Below, piece after piece: positions 47,183-56,454 of a stretch of 64,000 nucleotides of DNA. The notes beneath the pieces were generated by a model. It was not told the DNA's origin, ran no database searches, and saw only the letters and a program-made list of their open reading frames with translations. The position numbers and the translations under genes are program-made. Position 1 is the stretch's first letter, and the number at the start of each line of letters is the position of its first letter. Source of the stretch: Pseudomonadota bacterium (GTDB lineage Bacteria; Pseudomonadota; Gammaproteobacteria; Burkholderiales; Burkholderiaceae_C); the NCBI GenBank assembly GCA_020161065.1, contig JAIUPH010000022.1, forward strand, positions 23,613 to 87,612, written 5' to 3'.

Positions 47183-47935
47183 TCAGCGGTAAGCCTCGGG
47201 ATCGAGCCGGCGCATCTCGGACTCGATCCAGTCTTCCACCTCGCGCATCAGCTCGTCGGCCTGGCGGCCGCGGCTGGCGATGGGCTGGCCGATCGAGACG
47301 TCGATCACCCCCGGGCGCAGCAGGAAGCTCTTGCGCGGCCAGCAGCGCGCCGAGGTGGCGGCGATCGGCACGATGGGCACGCCGGCGTCGATGGCCAGGC
47401 GCGAGGCGCCAGTCTTGTAGTTGCCGCGCTGGCCGCGCGCGATGCGCGTGCCCTCGGGAAACATGATGACCCAGATGCCCTCGGCGAACAGCCGCCGCCC
47501 TTGCGCGGCCACCTTGCTCCAGGCTTCGTTGCGCTTGGCGCGGTCGATGTGCACCATGTCGAGACGCCCCATCGCCCAGCCGAAGAAGGGCACGTACAGC
47601 AGCTCGCGCTTGAAGACGTAGGCCAGCGGGTGCGGCATCAGCGTCGGGTAGGCGAAGGTCTCCCAGGTGCTCTGGTGCTTGCTGGCCAGCAGCACGGCGG
47701 CGCGGCGGTCGCTGGCCGCCGGCAGGTGCTGCATGCCGTGCACGCGGTAGCGCACGCCGCAGATCACGCGCGCGCCCCAGATCGCCAGCACCAGCCAGCG
47801 CGTGGTGGGCCAGTACAGCCGGGTGCCGCGCAGCACGATGGACAGCAGCAGCGAGCCGATCGCCCAGGGGATCACTGTGGCCGCCATCCACAGGAAGAAG
47901 AGCGCCGAGCGCAGCGCCCACCACCATCGCCTCAC
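47183..47935 (-). CDS. plsC: 1-acyl-sn-glycerol-3-phosphate acyltransferase
   Basis: 250 residues from a GTG at 47935, overlapping the gmhB stop by four bases (GTGA). One N-terminal membrane helix, then the acyltransferase domain. Catalytic block: KHQSTWE, i.e. H-x4-E in place of the textbook H-x4-D, a substitution I believe is common in this group. FPEGTR is intact, and VPIVPIA follows. It makes phosphatidic acid for membrane lipids. Confidence 0.9.
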   Translation of the reverse strand: MRRWWWALRSALFFLWMAATVIPWAIGSLLLSIVLRGTRLYWPTTRWLVLAIWGARVICGVRYRVHGMQHLPAASDRRAAVLLASKHQSTWETFAYPTLMPHPLAYVFKRELLYVPFFGWAMGRLDMVHIDRAKRNEAWSKVAAQGRRLFAEGIWVIMFPEGTRIARGQRGNYKTGASRLAIDAGVPIVPIAATSARCWPRKSFLLRPGVIDVSIGQPIASRGRQADELMREVEDWIESEMRRLDPEAYR

Positions 47936-48534
47936 GAAAGGTCCCCGGCGTGCGAATCGGCCACGTGTTCGCGGCGCATCAGGTGGTCGGCAAAGTCCTG
48001 CAGGTCGTCGTGCACGGTGGTGGCGGGCACCTGCTCCAGGTAGCGCAGCAGCGTGGGCTCGTCCAGGCCGGCGGCACGGCCGGTCAGCACCAGGTGCGGC
48101 TCGCAGCCGGCGGTCTGCGCGGCCTGCAGGTCGCGCAAGGTGTCGCAGACCATGGGCACGCCGGCGAGGTGGATGCCGTAGCGCAGCGCGATGTCCTTCA
48201 TCATGCCGGGCAGCGGCTTGCGGCAGTCGCACTGGTCTTCGGGCGTGTGCGGGCAGAAGAACACGGCGTCGATGCGGCCGCCCTGCTCCATCAGCTTGCG
48301 GTTCATCCAGGCGTGCACGGCATTGACGCTGGCCATGTCGATCATGCCGCGGCCGATGCCGGCCTGGTTGGTGGCCACCACGGCGTGCCAGCCGGCGTGG
48401 TTGAGCCGCGCCACCGCCTCCAGCGCGCCCTTGATCGGGACCCACTCCTGCGGCGCCTTGACGTGGTCGTCGCGGTACTCGTTGAGGATGCCGTCGCGGC
48501 CGAAGATGACGAGCTTGACGCTGTGCATGGGCAT
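47932..48534 (-). CDS. gmhB: GmhB-like HAD phosphatase lacking the nucleophile Asp
   Basis: 200 residues homologous to D-glycero-D-manno-heptose-1,7-bisphosphate 7-phosphatase (LPS heptose pathway). VVATNQAGIGRG, the zinc motif CPHTPEDQCDCRKP and VCDTLRDL are recognisable. The first motif, normally LDRDG, reads IFGRDGILN: residue 12 is Gly (GGC codon) where the nucleophilic Asp belongs, while D14 remains. By HAD mechanism this should abolish phosphatase activity, unless a neighbouring residue compensates. The last part (ADHLMRREHVADSH) is unlike the family. Placement between glyS and plsC is conserved. Confidence 0.8.
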   Translation of the reverse strand: MPMHSVKLVIFGRDGILNEYRDDHVKAPQEWVPIKGALEAVARLNHAGWHAVVATNQAGIGRGMIDMASVNAVHAWMNRKLMEQGGRIDAVFFCPHTPEDQCDCRKPLPGMMKDIALRYGIHLAGVPMVCDTLRDLQAAQTAGCEPHLVLTGRAAGLDEPTLLRYLEQVPATTVHDDLQDFADHLMRREHVADSHAGDLS

Positions 48535-48559
48535 GTGACCTCAGTCCGGCGCCGCGCCG

Positions 48560-48625
48560 CCCCAAGCCGGACGGCGCCCCCTCGGGGGGCAGCGCCGGAG
48601 CGCAGCGACAAACGTGGGGGCAGTC
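48560..48625. repeat. Dispersed GC-palindromic repeat between glyS and gmhB
   Basis: Contains GCCCCCTCGGGGGGCAGCGC, then about 20 bases later GTGGGGGCA. Same element order as the copies at 43417-43490 and 58889-58926. Fills the 89-base gap between glyS and gmhB. Confidence 0.65.
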
Positions 48626-50753
48626 ATGTCGCCAGACGGGAGAGATCGGCCACGCGGTTCATCGACCGGTGCAGCGCGGCCAACAGCGCCAGGCGGTTGT
48701 TGCGCAGCGCGGGGTCGTCGGCGTTGACCATCACCTCGTCGAAGAAGCGGTCCACCGGGCCGCGCAGCGCGGCCAGCGCCTGCAGCGAGGCGGTGTGGTC
48801 GCCGCGCTCGAAGGCCGCATCGGCGGCCGGCGCCACGGCGGCCAGCGCGGCGGCCAGCGCCTGCTCGGCGCCCTCTTTCAACAGCGCGGGGTCCGGCTCG
48901 GCGGCGGCGGCGGCGCCTTCGCTCTTCTTGAGGATGTTGCCGACGCGCTTGTTGGCCGCCGCCAGCGCCGGCGCCTCGGGCAGCGCGGCGAAGGCGCGCA
49001 CCGCGGCCAGGCAGCGCGGCAGGTCGCCCCAGGCGCCGCCGGCGCGCACGGCGACGACGGCGTCGACCTCCTGCGCGCTGTAGCCCAGTTCGCGCAGGTA
49101 ACCCGTCAGCCGCTCGTGGATGAAGTGCAGCACCTCGGCCTGCGCCTGGCCGTGGCCGCTGGGAAAGGCCTTGAACGCGGCCGACACCAGCGCCGGCAGC
49201 GCCAGCGGCAAGCGGCGCTCGACCAGCATGCGCACCACGCCCAGCGCGTGGCGGCGCAGCGCGAACGGGTCCTTGTCGCCGCTGGGCACCTGGCCGATGC
49301 CGAACAGACCGGCCAGCGTCTCCAGCTTGTCGGCTAGCGCGACGGCCAGGCCGGCGTCGTTGCGCGGCAGCGCGTCGCCGGCATAACGGGGTTTGTAGTG
49401 GTCTTCGACGGCCGTCGCCACGGCTTCGGTCTCGCCGTCGTGGCGCGCGTAGTAGCCGCCCATCACGCCTTGCAGCTCGGGGAACTCGCCCACCATGTCG
49501 GTCAGCAGGTCGGCCTTGGCCAGCAGCGCGGCGCGGTCGGCCTGTTCGGCGAGCGTGGCGCCGCCGATCTGCTCGCCGACGTGGCGGGCGATCGCGCGCA
49601 CGCGCTCCACCCGCTCGCCCTGGGTGCCCAGCTTGCCGTGGTAGACCACCTTGGCCAAGCCCGGCACGCGCGAGGCCAGCGTGCGCTTGCGGTCCTGGTC
49701 GAAGAAGAACTTGGCATCGGCCAGCCGCGGCCGCACGACGCGCTCGTTGCCCTGGATCACGCGGCTGGGGTCGGCCGGGCTGATGTTGCTGACGATCAGG
49801 AAGCGCTCGGTCAGCCGGCCCGCCGCATCGAGCAGCGGGAAGTACTTCTGGTTGGCCTTCATCGTCAGGATCAGGCATTCCTGCGGCACGGCCAGGAACT
49901 CGGGCTCGAAGCGGCAGGCCAGCACCTTCGGGCGCTCGACCAGCGCCGTCACCTCGTCGAGCAGCGCGTCGTCGTCGATCGGCTTCAGGCCCTCGCGCGC
50001 CGCGGCTTCGGAAAGCTGGCGCACGATCTCGGCGCGCCGCGCCTCGAAGCTGGCGATCACCGCGCCGTCGTCCAGCATCTGCTGGGCGTAAGCGTCGGCG
50101 TCGCGCAGCGCGACGCTGGCCGTCTTCGCCTCGAAGCGGTGGCCTTGCGTGCTGCGGCCAGCCTGCAGGCCCAAGGCCTGCACCGGCACCACGTCGTCAC
50201 CGTGCAGCGCCACCAGGCCGTGTGCCGGGCGCACGAAGTTGACGCTGGTCCAGCCGTCGGCCAACTGGTACTGCATGACCTTCGGGATCGGCAGCTTGGC
50301 GATCGCTTCGTCCAGCGCCTTCTGCAGCCCTTGCGCCAGCGTGGCGCCGGGCAGCACGCTGTCGAGATACAGCGTCTCGGCCTTGCCTTCGCCCTGGCGC
50401 TTGAGTTGCGGGACAACGGCGGCATCGGCGCCCAGCGCGGCCAGCTTCTTCAGCAGCGCCGGCGTGGGTTGGCCTTGCGCGTCCAGCGCCACCGCCACCG
50501 GCATCAGCTTGGTCTGCTGCGCGCGGTCGGCAGCTTGCTCGCGAACATTCCGGACCAGAACAGCGAGCCTTCGTGGCGTTGCATATTCGGTCCAGGGCCC
50601 AGCGATCAAGGAGGGCTGTATGGAACTCTCAATGAGACCAACACTGTTGAGATAGACGCCAATTCGATTGGCGAACTCCAGTCCCAGTTTCCTCAGCGCC
50701 TTGGGCGGCAGTTCCTCGACGAACAGTTCGACCAGCAGGTTGCGGTGGGCCAT
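48624..50753 (-). CDS. glyS: Glycine--tRNA ligase beta subunit
   Basis: 709 residues, full length for the beta subunit of the tetrameric glycyl-tRNA synthetase: N-terminal LLVELFVEELPPKAL, an HD-like domain, and a C-terminal anticodon-binding domain (FFDEVMVNADDPALRNNRLALL). Residues about 20-75 (bases roughly 50530-50700) are atypical: their codons are much more AT-rich than the flanks. The gene starts four bases after glyQ. Confidence 0.96.
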   Translation of the reverse strand: MAHRNLLVELFVEELPPKALRKLGLEFANRIGVYLNSVGLIESSIQPSLIAGPWTEYATPRRLAVLVRNVREQAADRAQQTKLMPVAVALDAQGQPTPALLKKLAALGADAAVVPQLKRQGEGKAETLYLDSVLPGATLAQGLQKALDEAIAKLPIPKVMQYQLADGWTSVNFVRPAHGLVALHGDDVVPVQALGLQAGRSTQGHRFEAKTASVALRDADAYAQQMLDDGAVIASFEARRAEIVRQLSEAAAREGLKPIDDDALLDEVTALVERPKVLACRFEPEFLAVPQECLILTMKANQKYFPLLDAAGRLTERFLIVSNISPADPSRVIQGNERVVRPRLADAKFFFDQDRKRTLASRVPGLAKVVYHGKLGTQGERVERVRAIARHVGEQIGGATLAEQADRAALLAKADLLTDMVGEFPELQGVMGGYYARHDGETEAVATAVEDHYKPRYAGDALPRNDAGLAVALADKLETLAGLFGIGQVPSGDKDPFALRRHALGVVRMLVERRLPLALPALVSAAFKAFPSGHGQAQAEVLHFIHERLTGYLRELGYSAQEVDAVVAVRAGGAWGDLPRCLAAVRAFAALPEAPALAAANKRVGNILKKSEGAAAAAEPDPALLKEGAEQALAAALAAVAPAADAAFERGDHTASLQALAALRGPVDRFFDEVMVNADDPALRNNRLALLAALHRSMNRVADLSRLAT

Positions 50754-50757
50754 GGCG

Positions 50758-51675
<918 letters not shown>

Positions 51676-51712
51676 CGGTGCGGCGTGAGGCTTCGCTCGG
51701 CGAAAACCCTTG

Positions 51713-51718
51713 ATTTTA
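51713..51718 (-). promoter_or_regulatory. Possible -10 box for glyQ
   Basis: TAAAAT on the minus strand (5 of 6 with TATAAT) about 40 bases before the glyQ ATG, in a small AT-rich island of the 125-base lnt-glyQ gap. No clear -35. Confidence 0.35.
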
Positions 51719-51800
51719 CGGGCGCCGACGGCACGGCCCGCACTCGACGCCACCAAGGTCGCGCCGCGCGGCGGCGCGGCCACGCCGCCGGCGCTGCCGA

Positions 51801-53369
51801 TTAGCCGACGCGGCGCAGCGCGCCGGCCGCGAGCACCGCCAGCGCCAGCCCCCACAGCGGCCACAGCCCCGCCGCGGCGGCCCAGCGCGCGAACGGCGTC
51901 AGCCCGTGGCGGCCCTGCACCTGGCCGTCGAGCACGGCGGCGGTGAACGACGGCAGCCGCGCCAGCACGCGGCCGCGGTGGTCGATCACCGCGGTGGCGC
52001 CGGTGTTGGTGGCGCGGATCATCGGCCGCTGGAACTCCAGCGCGCGCATCCGCGAGATGGCCAGGTGCTGGTCGATCGCGATGGTGTCGCCGAACCAGCC
52101 GATGTTGCTGAGGTTGACGAACAGCGTCGGCGCCGTCGCGGGGTCGGCGAAGCGCTGCGCCAGCTCTTCGCCGAACAGGTCTTCGTAGCAGATGTTGGGC
52201 GCCGCCCGCTCGCCGCCGGGCAGCGCGAACGAGGGCTGGCGCAGCCCGCCGCGGTTGAAGTCGCCGAGCGGGATCTGCATCAGCTCGGTGAACCAGCGAA
52301 AGCCGGTGGGGATGAACTCGCCGAAGGGCACGAGGTGGTGCTTGTCGTAGCGGTACTCGCCGGCGCCTGATGCCGCCGTCGCGGCCGACAGGCCAGCCAC
52401 CGAGTTGGTGTAGCCGCGCTGGTAGTCGCCCAAGGGCACGCCGAGCAGCGCCGCCTGCGGCCCTTGCGCGAAGCGCTGGCGCAGCGCGGCCCAGTAGCCG
52501 GGCGCGAACTCGTCCAACTGCCCGGGCAGCAGCGGCACCGCGGTCTCGGGCGCCACCACGAGGTCGGCGCGCGAGGCCAGCAGCGCTTGCGCCACCCACT
52601 CCAGCGTGGCGGGCATGCGCTCGGCAGCGAACTTCTCGTCCTGCGCGACGTTGGGCTGCAAGAGCTGCACGCTGAAGCTGCGGCCCGCGCGGCCATGCTC
52701 GCCGGGGCCGGCGATCAACAGCGCCGCCACGGCCGCCAGCGCCGCGCCCCACAGCCAGCGCCGGGCGGGCTGGGCGCGCTGGGCGTCTAACGCGGCCACC
52801 GCGGCCAGCGCGGCCAGCGCCGCGCCGATGCCGTAGACGCCGACCCAGGGCGCCAGCGCCGCCAGCGGGCCGTCGACCTGCGAATAGCCGCTGGCTGCCC
52901 AGGGAAAGCCGGTGAACCACATGCCGCGCGCCAGCTCGGCCAGCAGCCAGGCGGCGGCAAACAACAGCACGTCGAAGGCGGTGCCGCGCTGCCAGCGGCG
53001 CACTGCGGCCATCGCCAGCGCGAGGTACAGCGACAGCGCCGCCGCCAGCGTCGCCACCGCGGCGGCGGCCAGCCAGGCCGGCAGGTGGCCGTAGCGGTGC
53101 ATGCTGATGAACAGCCACCAGGTGGCGGCCAGCAGCCAGCCCACGCCATAGGCCCAGCCCAGCGCCGCGGCGTGGCGCGCGCCGGCGCTGACGCGCACGC
53201 GCCACGCCAGCAGCGTCGCGGCCAGCAGCGGCAGCCACCACAGCGCGGTGACGACGAAAGCGGTGGTCTGCACGGCGCCGGCGGCGGCCAGGGCCAGCGC
53301 CTCGGCCCAGCGGCCCGGCGCGAGCGGGCGCGGCTTCAAAAAGCGCGACGTCAAGAGGCGCGGCTTCAA
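51801..53369 (-). CDS. lnt: Apolipoprotein N-acyltransferase
   Basis: Inner-membrane enzyme adding the third acyl chain to lipoproteins. 522 residues if started at the TTG at 53369, which overlaps the corC stop as TTGA; a TTG at 53339 is the next option, and no ATG is suitable. N-terminal membrane helices, then a nitrilase domain. Catalytic Glu in [11 protein letters not shown], Lys in [12 protein letters not shown], Cys in [11 protein letters not shown]. corC-lnt is a conserved pair. A near-duplicate of CGCGGCTTCAA at the start makes the true start uncertain. Confidence 0.9.
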   Translation of the reverse strand: MKPRLLTSRFLKPRPLAPGRWAEALALAAAGAVQTTAFVVTALWWLPLLAATLLAWRVRVSAGARHAAALGWAYGVGWLLAATWWLFISMHRYGHLPAWLAAAAVATLAAALSLYLALAMAAVRRWQRGTAFDVLLFAAAWLLAELARGMWFTGFPWAASGYSQVDGPLAALAPWVGVYGIGAALAALAAVAALDAQRAQPARRWLWGAALAAVAALLIAGPGEHGRAGRSFSVQLLQPNVAQDEKFAAERMPATLEWVAQALLASRADLVVAPETAVPLLPGQLDEFAPGYWAALRQRFAQGPQAALLGVPLGDYQRGYTNSVAGLSAATAASGAGEYRYDKHHLVPFGEFIPTGFRWFTELMQIPLGDFNRGGLRQPSFALPGGERAAPNICYEDLFGEELAQRFADPATAPTLFVNLSNIGWFGDTIAIDQHLAISRMRALEFQRPMIRATNTGATAVIDHRGRVLARLPSFTAAVLDGQVQGRHGLTPFARWAAAAGLWPLWGLALAVLAAGALRRVG

Positions 53370-54241
53370 GCGGCGCCGTCGTCCTCGGCGGTGCCGGGCG
53401 GCAGCCGCTCGACGCGGAACCAGCGCACGGCGCCGCCGCGCGTCAGCATCACCGTGAAGCGCAGGCCGCCGAAGGGCACGACCTCGCCGCGCCGCGGCAC
53501 GCGCCCCCATTCCTGGGCGATGAGGCCGCCGATGGTGTCGAACTCGGCCTCGGGCAGCGCGCTGCCGAAGAAGCGGTTGACGGCCTCGATGCTGACGTCG
53601 CCGGCCACGCGGTGGCTGCCGTCGGCCAGCGTGTAGATGCCGTGCTCGGCCTCGCCTTCGTCGAACTCGTCCTCGATCTCGCCGACGATCTCTTCGAGCA
53701 CGTCTTCGATGGTGATCAGCCCGGCGGTGTTGCCGAACTCGTCGATGACGATCGCCAAGTGGTTGCGGTTGCTGCGAAAGTCGCGCAGCAGCTCGTTCAG
53801 CCGCTTGCTCTCGGGCACGAAGACGGCCGGCCGCAGCAGCGTGCGCAGGTTGAGCGAGGGCGCGCGCTGCAGCTTGAGCAGGTCCTTGGCCATCAGGATG
53901 CCGATGACGTTCTCGCGCTGGCCCGCGTAGACCGGGAAGCGCGAGTGCGCCGTGGTGATCACCAAGCCGAGCAGCGCTTCGTAGTCGGCATCGATGTCCA
54001 GCAGGTCCATGCGCGGCGCGGCCACCATCACGTCGCCGGCCGTCAGGTCGGCCATGCGCAGCACGCCTTCGAGCATCTGCCGCGATTCGGGCTCGATCAG
54101 CTCGCGGTCCTCGGCGTCGGCCAGCGTGCGCATCAGCTCGGCCTTGCTGTCGGGGCCGGGCGAGACGAACTCGATCAGGCGCTCGAACAGGTTGCGCTTG
54201 TCGGCGCGGGCGCCGGGCCGACTCGGGTGGGGGTCTGACAC
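53366..54241 (-). CDS. corC: CorC/HlyC-family CBS-domain protein
   Basis: 291 residues from a GTG at 54241 ([21 protein letters not shown]). Two CBS domains ([22 protein letters not shown] ... [63 protein letters not shown]) and a C-terminal CorC_HlyC domain. Implicated in Mg2+/Co2+ efflux with CorA. An ATG at 54328 would add 29 non-conserved residues. It overlaps lnt. phoH-ybeY, its usual neighbours, are 37 kb away. Confidence 0.9.
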   Translation of the reverse strand: MSDPHPSRPGARADKRNLFERLIEFVSPGPDSKAELMRTLADAEDRELIEPESRQMLEGVLRMADLTAGDVMVAAPRMDLLDIDADYEALLGLVITTAHSRFPVYAGQRENVIGILMAKDLLKLQRAPSLNLRTLLRPAVFVPESKRLNELLRDFRSNRNHLAIVIDEFGNTAGLITIEDVLEEIVGEIEDEFDEGEAEHGIYTLADGSHRVAGDVSIEAVNRFFGSALPEAEFDTIGGLIAQEWGRVPRRGEVVPFGGLRFTVMLTRGGAVRWFRVERLPPGTAEDDGAA

Positions 54242-54364
54242 GGAGCGGTGTCGGTAGTCGTGGTCGGCGAAGAATACCCCACGCGCTTGACACGGCCAGG
54301 GGCTTGAACCACAGTCCGGCGCCCCCACATTCCTGGGCTTCCATCCAGCACCCGCACACCGATC

Positions 54365-54457
54365 ATGAGCAACGGCCTCATTCCTGCAACCATCCTCACG
54401 GGCTTTGGCTACGGCCGCCCGGCAGAGCCGGGCTTCACGTCCGCGCTGCGGACGTGA
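54365..54457 (+). pseudogene. Duplicated 5' end of the CobW gene (30-codon remnant)
   Basis: The first 42 bases (54365-54406) match the start of the CobW gene (54513-54554) at 38 of 42 positions and encode the identical MSNGLIPATILTGF. After this the frame runs 16 more codons to a TGA at 54455-54457 without CobW similarity. Either a remnant of a tandem paralogue cut by an inserted palindromic element, or a short leader peptide. The break is exactly where the palindrome begins. Confidence 0.7.
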
Positions 54458-54474
54458 GCCTTCGCCGAAGCCCG
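54399..54474. repeat. Cloverleaf-like palindromic element in front of CobW gene
   Basis: An outer 11-bp stem (54399-54409 with 54464-54474, one G-U pair) encloses two perfect hairpins: GCCCGGC/GCCGGGC (54417-54433, 3-base loop) and CACGTCCGC/GCGGACGTG (54436-54456, 3-base loop). Read directly from sequence. It looks like a miniature REP-type insertion or a structured leader; I saw no second copy in the window. Confidence 0.75.
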
Positions 54475-54512
54475 TCCTTCGTTCTCCGCATTCAGCTCAT
54501 CACCTCCTCATC

Positions 54513-55565
54513 ATGTCGAACGGCCTCATTCCTGCAACCATCCTGACGGGCTTTCTGGGCAGCGGCAAGACCACGTTGCTCAAGCGCGTGCTGTCCGAGG
54601 CCCACGGCCAGAAGATCGCGGTGATCGAGAACGAATTCGGCGCCGAGAACATCGACAACGACATCCTCAGCGTCAATTCCGAGGAGCAGATCATCCAGAT
54701 GAACAACGGCTGCGTCTGCTGCACCATCCGCGAGGACCTGCGCAGCACGCTGACCGATCTGGCCGAAAAGCGCCGCAAGGGCGAGCTCGACTTCGACCGC
54801 GTGGTGATTGAGACCACCGGCCTCGCCGACCCCGGCCCGGTGGCGCAGACCTTCTTCATCGACGACGTGGTGGCCGAGAGCTACCTGCTCGACTCCATCC
54901 TGACGCTGGTCGACGCCAAGCACGCCGAGGGCCAGCTCGACAGCCGCCAGGAAGCGCGCCGCCAGGTCGGCTTTGCCGACCAGATCTTCATCAGCAAGAC
55001 CGACCTCGTGGCCAAGGACGAGGTCGACGCGCTGGTGCACCGCCTCAAGCACATGAATCCGCGCGCGCCGCAGCGCCAGGTGCACTTCGGCGAGGTGCCG
55101 ATCGCCCAGGTGTTCGACCTGAAGGGCTTCAACCTCAACGCCAAGCTCGACATCGACCCCGACTTCCTGAAGGACGACGACGGCCACGGCCACGATCATC
55201 ACCACGATCACGACCACGACCACGAGCACGGCGAGCACTGCGACCACCCGCACCACCACGCGCACGACGACGACGTGAAGAGCTTCGTCTTCAAGTCGAA
55301 GAAGCCTTTCAACCCGGCCAAGCTGGAAGACTTTCTGGGCGCCATCGTGCAGGTCTACGGCCCCAAGATGCTGCGCTACAAGGGCGTGCTGTACATGAAG
55401 GGCAGCGACCGCAAGGTGGTGTTCCAGGGCGTGCACCAGCTCATGGGCAGCGACCTCGGGCCCAAGTGGGCGCCGGGCGAGGAGAAAGGCAGCAAGATGG
55501 TGTTCATCGGCATCGACCTGCCCAAGGACGTGCTGCTGCAAGGCCTGGAGCAATGCCTTGCCTGA
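54513..55565 (+). CDS. CobW/COG0523 family GTP-binding metallochaperone
   Basis: 350-residue G3E GTPase. Walker A GFLGSGKTT (14-22), metal motif C67-V-C69-C70, GTPase motif ETTGLADP and SKTDLV. A His/Asp-rich loop (about 225-255) before the C-terminal CobW_C domain could store zinc or cobalt. These proteins insert metals (often Zn) into client enzymes. The ATG follows a Shine-Dalgarno-poor region; the preceding 150 bases hold a partial copy of its own start. dksA follows 127 bases later. Confidence 0.9.
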   Translation: MSNGLIPATILTGFLGSGKTTLLKRVLSEAHGQKIAVIENEFGAENIDNDILSVNSEEQIIQMNNGCVCCTIREDLRSTLTDLAEKRRKGELDFDRVVIETTGLADPGPVAQTFFIDDVVAESYLLDSILTLVDAKHAEGQLDSRQEARRQVGFADQIFISKTDLVAKDEVDALVHRLKHMNPRAPQRQVHFGEVPIAQVFDLKGFNLNAKLDIDPDFLKDDDGHGHDHHHDHDHDHEHGEHCDHPHHHAHDDDVKSFVFKSKKPFNPAKLEDFLGAIVQVYGPKMLRYKGVLYMKGSDRKVVFQGVHQLMGSDLGPKWAPGEEKGSKMVFIGIDLPKDVLLQGLEQCLA

Positions 55566-55618
55566 AGCGATCGGTTACGCCGCCGTCGCGCTGCCGTCCG
55601 CCGGCGCCCAGGCGTGAC

Positions 55619-55624
55619 TACAAT
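55619..55624 (+). promoter_or_regulatory. -10 box for dksA
   Basis: TACAAT (5 of 6 with TATAAT) preceded by TGAC, in the 127-base gap between CobW and dksA; start would be near 55631, giving a leader of about 60 bases. Confidence 0.4.
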
Positions 55625-55692
55625 CCGCGCGCCTCGGCCAGCCCGCCGGGGCCCGACGAACCGCAGGTGATCAAAGAGGCGAGGAGATCCCC

Positions 55693-56373
55693 GTGAGCAA
55701 GCCTCCGGCCAAGCCGGCCGCCAAGACCGCGCCCAAGGCGACCGGCGCCACCGCCACTGCCAGCGCAACGACCAGCGTCACCGCCACCCCCGTCGCGGCG
55801 AGTACGGCGACCGTGGCGCCGGCGCCGGCGTCCAACCGATTCACCGATCGGTTTGCCCCTGCCAAACCGACCCCGAGACCCGAACCCTTGCCGATGGAAG
55901 CCGTCAAACACGCCGCGAAGGCGGACCCCAAGCTCGCCAACGCCTGGAAGCACAAGGCCGGCCGCGAGCTGACCGAGCCTGAGCTGCTGGCCATGCCCGA
56001 CAGCGAGTACATGAACGACAAGCAGCTCGAGTTCTTCCGCGCCCGGCTGCAGCAGCAGAAGGACGACCTGCTCAGCAACGCCGGCGAGACCACCGAGCAC
56101 CTGCGCGAAGACACCACCATCGTGCCCGACCCCGCCGACCGCGCGACCATCGAGGAAGAGCACGCGCTGGAACTGCGCACCCGCGACCGCGAGCGCAAGC
56201 TGCTCAAGAAGATCGCCCAGTCGCTGGCGCGGCTGGACAGCGGCGACTACGGCTACTGCGACGAGACCGGCGAGCCCATCGGCCTGGCCCGGCTGTTGGC
56301 GCGGCCCACGGCCACGCTGTCGCTCGAAGCGCAGCAGCGTCGCGAGCTGAAGCAAAAGATGTTCGGCGACTGA
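55693..56373 (+). CDS. dksA: RNA polymerase-binding transcription factor DksA (single-Cys variant)
   Basis: 226 residues from a GTG at 55693 with GAGGAG as ribosome binding site. The first 85 residues are a Thr/Ala/Pro-rich extension. The coiled coil (FFRARLQQQKDDLL ... EHALELRTRDRERKLLKKI) and globular domain follow. The zinc finger has one Cys only (YGYCDETGEPIGLARLLARP), the other three ligands being Thr/Ser/Ala, so it should fold without zinc. DksA mediates stringent control with ppGpp. Neighbour order with hslVU is typical. Confidence 0.92.
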   Translation: MSKPPAKPAAKTAPKATGATATASATTSVTATPVAASTATVAPAPASNRFTDRFAPAKPTPRPEPLPMEAVKHAAKADPKLANAWKHKAGRELTEPELLAMPDSEYMNDKQLEFFRARLQQQKDDLLSNAGETTEHLREDTTIVPDPADRATIEEEHALELRTRDRERKLLKKIAQSLARLDSGDYGYCDETGEPIGLARLLARPTATLSLEAQQRRELKQKMFGD

Positions 56374-56454
56374 TTCGCGGCGGCGCGCGTGCCGCCGGCC
56401 CCATGGCCCGGGGGGGCGCCCCGGCGCCCTGCACCGGGTACGATTGCCATTCAA

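Noticed and set aside
47183-47935. PlsC with H-x4-E instead of H-x4-D as a degenerate enzyme
   Set aside because: The rest of the motifs are intact and KHQSTWE seems common in related proteins, so loss of function is unlikely.
55180-55270. Short direct repeats resembling a CRISPR-like or simple-sequence array
   Set aside because: They are CAC/GAC codons of the His/Asp-rich loop in the CobW protein; no spacers.
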